Origin: Branchiostoma belcheri
Lineage: Eukaryota; Chordata; Leptocardii; Amphioxiformes; Branchiostomatidae
Length of the DNA stretch: 64,000 bases
Reading direction: 5' to 3'
NCBI RefSeq assembly: GCF_001625305.1
Contig: NW_017802379.1
Span: 516,910 to 580,909, forward strand
Of this stretch, positions 8,608-20,600 are shown piece after piece. The notes beneath the pieces are model-generated. The model was not told the DNA's origin. It searched no databases and was given only the letters and a program-made list of their open reading frames with translations. The position numbers were made by a program, and so were the translations under genes. Within the stretch, counting starts at the first letter, position 1. Each line of letters begins with the position of its first letter.

Positions 8608-11600
8608 GTAGGTTTATTAATACTTCCAGGTTTTAAATAACGGAAATGTGAAGAAACTGACAATTCATTTACTGTTCTTCATACTTCTAGGAAGTTTTAA
8701 TTTTTGGGGTTAATTCTTTTTGAGGGGGAGGGGGGTCGTTTCGATGTGGGTGTCCCTTTCAGCAACATTGTTTTCGTAGGGAAGTTTACCGTTACGAACT
8801 TACGGATTTTGTTGTATTTCTGGTATCCAGATTTTTACTTCCTTATCAAAGATTATTGAAAAAGTGCAGTTAACTGAAAGATTTAAATGTTTACATAACT
8901 GAGAACTTGACGTTTAACCGTTAGTCGTTATTGATTGTTTAACGTGACGTTAACCTTAAGAGCCCTTAGGCACTTTTGTATTTACGTGGGTTTAAATTTG
9001 CGATGAGTCAAGGTCATTTGGGGTAAGAAAAAAGCTGTGACTTTTAGTAAGAAGGAAGAAAGTCCTTGAGCTCAAGTTGTGAATAATTTTCTTCAGACAT
9101 TGTATCTAGGCCAAAGTTGAGGCTAGGGTGAAATGTCTGGACTCTGACGACTGGATTCTTGCAAGGTGCATTTGTGATGTTCTGTAACAATACAAAGCTA
9201 GAAGAAATTAAGAGAATGCCAAGACTTTTCCGTTCATTTTACTCCTTCTAATTATGTCATATTTTGTAGACACAGAGTCGTAGATATTTTTTAATTGCAA
9301 TCCAGGCACTATTGTTGTTGGAAGTTAAAACCGTTGGTATGTGTGTCCTGGATGCCAGGACTGATGCCAGGTTGCCTTTGTAACCTTCATGGAGGCTTGT
9401 CTTGAAATGCTGCCAAAAATACCTCTTGCGCAAGGTTTCTAAATTGGGTAGTATATATGGTAACTATTCTCAGTACACCTGATGAACTACTGGCAATCTC
9501 CAAGCAAATGTTGGGATGGAAAATTGTGACCACAGTTTCCAGCTGGAAACAAATGGGGCATTTAGAAAACATCACAATTATTAAGGGAAAAGCGACACAG
9601 CTGGAAAGCTTTACAAAATGTTAATCTTAAAAATACATGTCAGTTAGAAAACATGACTTGTCCATCCCAACATCTGCTTAAAAGATTATAACATATTGGA
9701 GAAATAGCATTATCGCATAGGTGTTACTGCTACAGCACTGGCTACCTGCCAGTCTCAACCACTCACACAGTCTCACATGCACCTCATATTTGAACACTCG
9801 AGTGGGTCGACCTCACGGGTAACAGTTCACAGACACAAGTGGAAATGGCCTAGCAGGTTGGCACTTGTCTCTCACCAGGCACCATTTGGACTAAATTTTG
9901 GTTGGAAGTCTTCTTCAGTGCTTTGTGCCTCGCAAATGGAGGCTAGGCTTCCATTCTGCGTCCCCCCTTTCTTGTCTTTTTGTGCTTATCTTGGACAAAA
10001 GCCTCAGTGTGTACTTAGTCTCACCTGGAGGTTGAAAGTGCTATCTCGGTAATGATGTTGCTGTGACAACACAGATTGCCTGCCGGACTTTCCACTTCAA
10101 CTACACCTAGAAGCAGTTTGATATACGGTAAGCTGTTGTTTGAAAGTGAAATGTATATGATGGCGGCCAGACCTTTCTGTGAACTTACAAAAAGAACAGT
10201 GTGCTATTTTGCATGGAATTGTTGGTTTATCTGATAGAGAAAGGAAGTTTCTTGAATATCTCGTCTAGACATTTGTCATATTACTATGAAAAAGAAATAT
10301 GATACAAGGGAAATACCAGATCTATTTTTGGACTGTTGTATCCTCATACACTTCCTGTGTAAGCACACACTTTCAGTTTTATGGTGTTTCTCTTTTCATA
10401 TCTATTTGACACAGATTTCTGGCTTCCCCCTTTTCATGAACTTTTCTAATCATTCCAATAAAAAAGACCAAGACTACAAAATACATAAAATCTAATAATA
10501 TCAAATGAATACCACACACTCAATCCAGAAGCAAAACAATAATTTGCCAAACTGTATATTGCACAGCAAAGATGACAATATTTTACTTACATGTCAACTT
10601 CTTGGGTCTTATTACTGGTAGTCTTAAGATATATTTTTCAAAATAAGGACAAAACCTACTAATAGTTACTTTCATAACTAGAATGGGAAACCAAAAAGAA
10701 TCTTATAATCAAACACTACCTGTGAATACTATTAAAATTTTGCATTCTTCTGTATAATATTTCTTTTCTTTCTCTTTTCCATATTACTGGTTTAGACTAA
10801 TTATTCCCTTTACCATATAACTGTACAGCACCATTTTAAAATACATCCGATACGTACACTACTCTGTCACTAGTGATGTTCCAGATATTGAAAAAAAGCC
10901 AGCTGGCCTGTTTTTACAGCTCAGCATTCTTGCTTTATGAGTCAACCACAAGACCCCTACTCTTCAGGTGAAGACTGTTTACCTGGTTGAACAATGGTTC
11001 TTTGTTCTTTGATGTGGTGTAGTTCTGGGAGTGAAGGTAGATAATTAACATGCCTTATAGGATTAGGAAACGTTTTGCTTGCATAGTTACAAAGACTGGC
11101 ATCCTTCATCCATCGGTACACCTTCAGAGAAGTCTTCTTACTTTCCATGTGCATGCAGTGTTTTTTGGCACATATTTTCAGCCACTGACAATTATATACC
11201 ATATACCATCCAACTCTGCATATGCAGATTCCCCAATATTCTGTCGATGCCTTTGAGTCATAAAATCTGACTCAACCATGCCATCATGAGTTCAAACTGC
11301 TGAGTTCTCATAATCCTTTTGTCTCCTGTAATACATGTAGCTATATTAAATAAAAAAAATGACAGTCAGCTAGACTGTAAGCTATGACTGTGAGTTCAGT
11401 AAACTCTTGATGACTTGACTGCCTTGAGTGGTTTTGCTGTGAGGGTGCATGTACGGATGATTGCACTGCTTTCGTTCATTCCTCCGGGAAAAGCCGAGAG
11501 TCTCTCCCACTGGTTCTTCTTGATGTTATAGCTCAGGACCACGCCTCTGTCGCAGAAATTGATGATCTTTCCTCCCATCGCCATGGGAACTCGCTTGACG

Positions 11601-14600
11601 TTTCTCGACTGGGCCGCTCCGTTCGGCGGGAGCGTTATGCAGTCTGTCCATTCGCCGGATATGACGTTGTACGTGGCGATTTTCTGCTGTCCTACCACAT
11701 AAACATGGCTGTGGTCCGCGACCAGGTCACCCAGGGGCATCCCCGACAGTTCGAACTTCATGTCGGCCCACTCGGCGTACTTCATGGTCTTCCACTGGTT
11801 TGTGTCGGGGTCGTAGCACATCAGACGCCGGTTCTTGTCGTCCCAACACGAGGGGTGAGCCGACAGGTAGATCTGTCCGAGGCAAACCGTGGATGTGGGG
11901 TTGACCACGCCGGTCGGGAGGGGGCACGCGAACTCCCAGGTGTTCGTCTCGATGTTGTAACACTCGACACAGTTTACCTTCGGTCTCTGGCAGACCATCC
12001 CCCCACTGTCTGCCGCAAACCCACCGATAGCGTACAGGTGTCCATCGAACGCTGTCAAGGCGAAATTGTACCTCGGCATCAACAGAGGGGCGAGTTCAGT
12101 CCACGAGTCCGTCTTAGTGTTGAAACAAAAGACTCTCCCCGACGGCTTACTTTCCGTCACCATTTGCGAGTTGAAGGAGCGACCGCCGGCGATGTAGATG
12201 CATCCGCCCGTCCCGGCAATCTCGAAATGTTCTGTGGTCCGTAGCTCGTCGGGTAACGTCGTGAGCTGAACCCACGTGTCCTTCTTTAGACTGAAGTAGT
12301 ACAGACCAGGAGTTTCCGCCCAGGACGTGTTCCCGATGTATTTGCTAGAAACGGCTGCGATTAACTGCTGCGGAAGGTTCTTCAGGTGGTTGAGGTGCTT
12401 CTGCGGGAGTTGGTGGAGGATGATGTGGCCGGCCTCGTCCCCACGAGGGTCGATGTGCGTGGCCATGAACTCGTAGACGGTGCTGACGAGGTCGGTCAGG
12501 CCGTACGCCTCTGCGATGATGAGCACGTCGCAGCAGTTCTCCATGTCCAGGTGGATGTAGAGGAACTGGGCGCAGGCGTCCAGGAGGGTCTTCACCTGCA
12601 GCAGGGGTGGAAATACTTTTTTTTCAGTGTTTTGCAATATCTAGTGTTCTGTAATAATGCAGAATATCGAACTTTGGTTTGCAATTCGGAAATGCTTCCT
12701 GAAAATATGCATATATAATTTATATATGCTTCTGTATTGATTGAATTTGTATGTACTTTGTATGTTTATTTCTATTGTAAATATTGAATTGAATTTGTAT
12801 GTACTAAGTGATATTGTATTTAGTTATACTGTATTTTGTATTTATGCATTTATGTGTCAGTGGTAGCCGCTACCAGCCTTGTTGCTGCCTGGTTGCCACT
12901 TGTTATGCACTGTTGCATTTAAATAAACAAACAAACAAACAAACAAACAAACAAACATATAAAATATTATCTGAACATGTACCTATTCCATGTTGGCAAA
13001 CATATCACATACAATTTGAAAATACATGCAAAATTAGAAGTAAATCAGTAGTGAATCAGCAAGTCAGTAGTGAATACAAAATTTCTTATAGTATACTCGA
13101 GTACCATATTATCGTGCTGATATACCATTGAACTCCTAGCATTATGTTTTGAGTTGCCTAATTTTTCGTCTGGGATATTAAAATTGTCTCAGCAAAAATG
13201 TAGGCAGCAGGTGAATAATTCCAAACTGACCTGGAGGAAGCTAGCGACAGCGAGCACGTCCTGCACGTTGTCTCTCTTGATGGCGATCTCCGAGGTGTAC
13301 ATGAAGTCCAGGATCCCCCGCAGACCGCCCGCCGTCACTCCCTTCAGGTCGATGGCATCCTGCACACTCTCCCTCATCCCACAGGTGAACATGGTGTGAA
13401 AGTACATGCTTCCCGCGGCGAGCACGTTCTTGTGCGCCTTGAAGTTCCGTCGGTGGACGCGGATACAGATGTCGGAGAACTTGCGCTGCCGCCGGTACGT
13501 CTGCAGCCTCGCCATGACCATCCTCTGTACATCGTCCTTCACCGCGGAGAGAAGCTCCGGATAAACGTCCACCTCCACCGGAGCGCCCTTCTTCCGGGAG
13601 GCGCCACACGTGTTGGCGTGCAAGCACACCGGGATTTGGAGCTTCTCGCATGCGTAGACAAGGTCGGGTACTTGGTGATCCTTGAAGAGCTCGGGTTCGT
13701 AAACAAGGGTGTTTAGGGCCTTGTATTCGCTGGTGGTGAGGTCGGGAAGCTCGATAACATCCGGTCTGTCGCTCGCCATCCCAGATTCGATGATGGCCTG
13801 CAGGTATTCGCTGCAGGCCGCCAGGACGTTCCGATTTGCCGCGTACCTGAATGAATGAAAGATAGAAACTTTATTCAACTGACAGACTTACATAGCTTGA
13901 ATTTTTTTGAACTTACAAGCAGCTTTTAAAAGTAATACAAACATTATGGATTATTCACATTAAAATATACTTATCATAAAACATTTCATCCTCTAGAAAG
14001 GCATGTACTGGTCAGAATTAGTGAATAATGTATCAGATTCTGTATCTGTATAGCCGGTATAACTGCCCTTCGGCGTAACACACCAGCTTCTGTACATATA
14101 GATATAAAATGTACCTCTTCCCCTCGACCACGACGTGCACGTCGCTGAAGCTCTCGTCCTTGAGCAGACAGCTCAGGTTCTGGAAGAGGACCTCGCGATG
14201 GTGGCGGTTGATCTGTTTCTTCAGGAGCGGGGCCACGCTGCCGGCTTCACACGTTGCCATGGCGACAAGTGATGATGATGATTCTGTTGTCAGTGGCAAC
14301 AATGATGCAGATTCTAGGTTATGTTTACGTAGATGGCTGTGTGCTTATGGATTCTTTCTTCTTTGTTTGAAGGTCCTCAAATGGCTTGTTGAGACTCGAC
14401 CTGTTATTGAAGACAGAGACACAAGGCTCGATCAAGTTACATACATGTATTCTACATGAATCAGGAAGTACTGTACATTATGGCACTGTCTATGGTTCTG
14501 CCTATTTATATCTGTACATTTGTTTTGATGCTCTCTATAATTTATAGCTGTCAGTTTTGACGTGTACTGAGTTGGGTAAAGTGTATCTCATGTTTCTCAT

Positions 14601-17600
14601 ATGTGCTCCATCAAGCTTTTGTTTGTCCACTTCTACTAAGAAATATAGAGATGACGTACTTCTACCAGTCTAGGGTTTCCTAGCAAAGTCAGAATGTCAG
14701 CTGCACAGGACAGATGGTTCATGTACAGCGGGCATGTTGTTGGCCAGGATTCGACTCCGGCATACTTGGTTATGAATAACTTCAATCACAAGCCTTAGCA
14801 CTCGCCTAACCCCCAACCTCTCATCCCCAGCCGAAACACAGACCTCTGTTGATGTTCACAAGAGAGATTTATTTACTAACCTTCAAGGACAGGTGCAGAG
14901 TGGGTGGTTTTTAGAGCAAAGCAGGACGTTTTCCTGGTCGTAGACTGTGTGGCTCCTGGCTTATTTTGCCCTCCATACTGCAAACACAGGTCCTTGTTTA
15001 GACGTTGTTCGGTGGTGAGTCGCCTGGCCTTGCCCCTCCAGCCTCTACATGTCCTCTCTGTACGTAGAAATGACAAGAATGTCAGTCAGCTGGGGTGTCC
15101 AGGGATCAGGTTTGGGTGGTATGATGCCTATATTTGTCAATACACAGGCTATATACAGAGATTTCCTGGACTTCTGGAGCGTATTTGGTGTGACATATCC
15201 AGCCAAGGAAGATGCTAATTACCATTGTAATTACCTACTATATACATACATGTATACTAACTGGAGTGTTTACATCACTGTCAAGAAAACTGATTTTATA
15301 TTTGTCAATACACCAGCTACAAATCTGGGACTCATAAAGAGTTTTTTAAGTTTATATTACATGTATGACACATCCATTTCCCAAGGATGACAAAAAACGC
15401 TGCACAATACTTGGATACATCACACAATATCAGTATATCATATGTACATATGTACATATGACTGTAGGAATCCATGTACATGACAATTTGAAGTTCTTCA
15501 TCACTAGTACCTGCCAAAAAAGACATTCTGTGCCGTGTCAATTGGCAAGGATAAAAAAGTTTGACCATGGATGCGACTGACTGTTGTCATTGTCACATAA
15601 GATGTAGCAATAATGTCCTTGATCATAGTAACAGAGAAATGTTACATAACGTTACCACGACAACTGTTACATCAATTGGTCACAGTGTAGATTTGATCTC
15701 AGCTTCCATGTTCCTTCTGAACTTCTCCATCGAAACATCAACATGTTAGGGATCGGTCTCTATAGCAACTGATCTTCAATGTCATTGTTACCTGTCAGGG
15801 AGTCACAACTGTTCCTAATTAAGATTCCAGGCCTCCAATTTCCTTGGCGTTGACACAATTCCAAGTATGTCTCAGGCACGTCAGCCAAGGAATGCCAACC
15901 CAACTGCTTGGAATCTTATTTGCACCTGCCTGAGTTAATTTACCTGCCTCTTGAATTGTTTTCTTACGATGTTTGGTCACAAGAAATTTCCACTACATAG
16001 AGGAGTAGTAAAGATAACAGTTTAATGATGTGTATTCCCTGTGGAATTTACTGTCAGGAGTTTGAAGTCTGTACAGTGTTGGATTTGTAGTTGTGGACTG
16101 TCCGCTGAGACCTGGAATTGGAGACAGCTTGCTAAGTCAACTCTCTTGTTGACCCTTGACTCAAGCAAGTATTTAGGAAGCAAATCTAAGAAAACCGCCT
16201 TCTCTCTCTTCTTTCCTCCTCCAGCTGGAATCTTGCACTGATCTCTCGGAGCGGAAGAAGATTCGAGCGGCGATTCGAGAGGTCATTTGCCGCGAGGATG
16301 TGAGCACGGCGAGACCAGCGTCCAAGAGGCATGAGAAGAGCAAGTGGCCGTCTGACAAGGAAGCTAAGGAAAATAGAGCCCCGGTGATCAGCAGAACTTC
16401 TCGACCCATTCACAACGTAGGTAGAAGTGGAGGTAGAGCCAAGATGGATACCAGAGAGAAACAAGAGGCCGGCACGGAAACTCATGTCAATGGGGATGGT
16501 GCTGGACACTCCACCAAGGCACTAGAAGACATTGACAACGAAGAGGAACTTCTTCAAATGGTAAGGCAATTTAAGGTTGTTCTAAGAAGTATCATCCATA
16601 CTTGTGGAGGATTCTTGAAGGATGTAGCTCTGGGAGCAAAATCCTGGCTGTATCTTTTTGCTGGTATATGTCCGACTGTCTTAGCAGTTAACATTGACAC
16701 TTTCTCATAGAAGTTTACTTACAAGTCTTGTTCTTGAGCAGCTTTACACTACTACTAGTGCAGAGCAGAATTTAGTATCTATTGACATGTTTGCAATCGC
16801 TAGATTTAAGAATAACACTTTAATTGGAGCATGGGGGTGTGAAAGTAAACGGAGGTTGAGTTTACGCTCTCAAATATCCGACCAGTTGCCAAATAGGACA
16901 TACTGTAGGAGGCACTAGCTTTATTGAGATCAGCCTCTGAAGAATCTTGTTAAGAAAATCAAAATAGCTGTTATTAATAATTATAATTGATAACATTAAT
17001 TTTTTTAAAGTCAGGAATTTGAGAGAACTTTTATGGCCTTGTACTATTAATTAAGTCTTTATTGCATACTGTAGTTTTAATACTTCTTGATGATGCGCTT
17101 ATTATAATATGAGCCATGGCAGGGTGGCTGTTTACACTAAAGACTTCCTGCTTCAGAGTTTTTTCATATTAGTTACTATATTGTATACCAGCTGTGCACG
17201 GCCAGCTTGAGATCCAGACTTGTTTGGTTATACTCTGCAGGGAGTGACTGTTGGAGCTAAACATTTTAGACAGGATGTCAGGCTAAGAAAATAAAGGTCA
17301 AATTCAAAGAACCCTTGGTGATGACCAAGGAATTAGCATTTAACACTTACCTAGAGGATTATTGAACAATTGAACTGTTTCTAAAACAAAGACCCAAGAC
17401 ATTTTTGACAGGGTCACTACTAAGAACCTACCTTTTTACACCCAAAACACTGAGGCACCCGTAACTTTCTTTGGTCTGAAACTGGGAGGAGCATTTCTGC
17501 TTGTCCTTGGGAAGCATAATCTGCTTATCCCAGCATCCCTTGGTCCCCAGGGAGAGACCTGTTAGCTTTGATCTGACCTGAAGGATTTCCAAGCTGTTGA

Positions 17601-20600
17601 CCTGTGTTTTACTGAGACTGACCCAGGGATAAACCATTAACGCTAGGAAGCAATGATAACCTCCAGCATGTATGGTACCAAAAAAAGTGGGCGTCTTACT
17701 GTAAATCATGATTTTTTTTACAGTACTTTTATGTTCACAGTTTTCATGGTCACTTCTGTACCATAAACTTATCATCACCATTAACAAACTATCTTTTTTC
17801 TGTACTTGCCGCCACCATGACTGTTTGGATCTCTCTCTATACTAAGATATATAGAAGCTAAGATACCAAACGACCACTAGACCTCAAATATTACACATAT
17901 ACTAATATAGTTCCACGAACACCTCTACTTTTCTCAGACAGTGAATTTTGCTCCCATGAACATAAACATAGTGAATTACACAGTTATCTCACATTTCAAG
18001 TCTAAGCATCTAATGGGGATAGATAAATGAACCACCCCTGGACCAACAGTTTCTCCTCACAGCTCCACCTGGAAGCAATAGGACGTGACCCCATCATGTA
18101 GTGGTTTAATTGAGATCAGACCTCACACCTCGCTAAGCCACTTTCTAAAGATCAGTGTCTTCTTTACACCTCTCTCCTGTCAGCTAAGGGATACTACTGA
18201 CTACAGGCAGAGGAAAGAGATCCGTCTGGCCATCAGAGCGCTCAAGAGGCAGTCTGAGGGTAAGTACAGGTCCAGCCTAGACTGGGGGAGGTCTTGTTTT
18301 GTCTAAATCTGTAGTAGATGCACAGAATGGTCAGTCCATACCTGAGGAATGCATGAAATCGTGGGGAGCGGCGATTTATCAAAAGGGCATGTGGTTACTT
18401 TTTGTTCAACTTTTAGATTATGGTATGGATACTTTCTCAAATGATATACATGTATTTGTAATTGCATTGTTCAGTGTAATTTCTAGCTGCCTGATTAAAC
18501 TTGGGCAGGTATTGAACCAGAGTTGTGTGAACTCTCAGGAAGAAAAATCACTGTGCTGTCAAAGCCTCATAAATTTTGCTTTGACAAAAATCAAGAGCAG
18601 CTGGCACTAGGGCAGGCACCCTACAAGTTTTATGTGGTTTCCTAAACTGGGAGATATGATTAAAATAACAGGCCTATTACTAATGTGAAAGTAAATTTCC
18701 TCTGTGCTTTCAAGTCCAGTGGTTGTATTTGTTTGAAAATCCATGGTTGGTCCTTACATCTGGAAAACAGGTTGTTGGAACTCAGACTTGTTTGCTTATG
18801 CACAGGTCCTTCAGTTTGTAAAGTGAACCAGAAGTGGGACAAATGCTCGGACTTGGAGTAAATGTTTTGGAATGAGTAGAAAAGATTTAAATTGTACTAA
18901 CATCAATTACCATCACATTTTTCTTGATACATGCTAATCATTTTGCAGTCTTTTAGGTGAGTATCATTACTTGTCAGTATCTGATATGAAACTGATCTGA
19001 AACTATGTAAATTGTAACTTGATAACTTTAAATAACAGATACTTGAGACATCTTAGAAAAATGATTTCATCAGGTCATAACATATTGCACAAGACTGAAC
19101 AGTTCAGTTTTATTGGTTGTAGGTGAAACTGAAGAAGTAGAGAAGTCCCGTGCTCGCAGACCAAGCGGTGGAAGAAGGACGAGTACCGATCGCTCGCATC
19201 CTTCTGGAACTGTTACCGGATTGGCCGCCAGGAAAGGTAGCACGAGCGGGAGCCGACAGCAGGGCAGGAGGAACAGCGGCCATCTTGTGGCCTGTAGGAG
19301 CGGAGACCGAGGGGAGGCAGAGGGGAGGAGGACACCAGGAACTAACAACAGCTCGCACAAGGTTGGTTTGAACTAGAGCAAGTTGGCAGCCTGCTAGTCT
19401 CTGCAAGGCTCCAGTGGGTTCACAAAAAAATAGTAGAATGGACTGAATAATATGCTAGAGGAGTTAGTCAGACATAGAAGTACACTTTGTAACCCACGTG
19501 GCTACGATGTAATTCCTTATAATTAGCCTGGATGCCAGACCCATAGCACACTTAGTGACTATGCCCAAAGTTTTCCAGTGTGTAGGGTTATTGTTATCCC
19601 TGCCCACTGCATAACTTTGGGCCTAGTGTGCTATGGGTCTGACATCGAGGCTAATAATTCCTCTGCCATATATGTATTAAGATAAACTCTATTTGTCCAG
19701 TTTTTACTATTTTCCATTAAACCATTGGAATCTTGTACAGACTTGTAGCTTGCAGCTCAGATGTCAAATAAAATACATGTCTGTTTATGTACATACAAGT
19801 CAGATTCAAAGTCTGATAGTGTCCATCTATTTAGTGTAGAGGTTTTGAGTGGAGATTCAAAATCACATTGTGTGCCAAAATCAAGTTTAAACTCAATATA
19901 AAATCAATGTCTTTTCCATCCTGTATTCTATTTTAGGTTCTTGAAAGGAAGAAGAGTCAGGAGAAGCCGAGTTCGAGAAAAAACAGCGAAGACGGCGGTG
20001 AGAGCTCTCGTCTGCCTGCCAGTCCCACACAGAGGAGCAGGAGGAAGTCCAGTTCCTCCAGCGAGACCTCGAGACTCGGGAGACATCCCTCGATAGAAAT
20101 AGAAGACATTCAAGATGAAGCTGTTCTACTCAAAATGGTGAGGGTCTGAGGGATAATGTACGATGTTTGTTACACTGTTCTTTTCCTGGGCTGTGTCATC
20201 ATTCTCCTTTTTCCACGATTGCTTATCACAACTACAACTAGTCTAGAATCATAGGAGGCGGGCTTCACCGGCTTCCCATACTGCTTTGCAACCTTTTAAG
20301 TCCTCCAGATTAATCTCCAAGCAGATCCTATGGTGGCAAGACAGTATCAGTATCAAAGATGGCTAATGGACACTCCTCTGCCCAATGGATACTGTCTTGC
20401 CACTGTAGCATCAGCTTGGAGAATACTCCAGAAACATTTGTATGTATATTGGGAATCGCAAAGGCCAATGCCAATTAAAAGCCTAGTATTACATGGTGTG
20501 GAGTAAGCTGACCAACACACAGACATACAAGCCAAAAACAATATACTTCACTCCCTTGGAATGGAGTAAAAGGTGGGACCATATATAGAATATGTGACAC

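Larger units (their letters stand above)
8608..16224 (+). other. smoothelin intron 1
   Basis: Contains a degenerate MITE (9495-9687), then the antisense BTB-Kelch gene (11396-14260) and its possible upstream exon (14881-15057). The stretches 9688-11395 and 15058-16224 show no further exon. The intron ends in a strong polypyrimidine tract, TCTCTCTTCTTTCCTCCTCCAG. Confidence 0.75.

Noticed and set aside
11705-12718. Long plus-strand frames across the Kelch exon
   Set aside because: Shadows of a GC-rich coding exon; the minus strand carries the recognisable BACK and Kelch motifs.
13241-13716. Alternative frames over Kelch exon 2 on both strands
   Set aside because: Arg/Gly/Pro-rich readings typical of out-of-frame GC-rich coding DNA; BTB motifs are in the other frame.
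17809-17862. Near-perfect vertebrate Kozak GCCGCCACCATGA in intron 2
   Set aside because: The frame ends after 14 codons, with no donor or coding-like sequence. Most likely coincidence.
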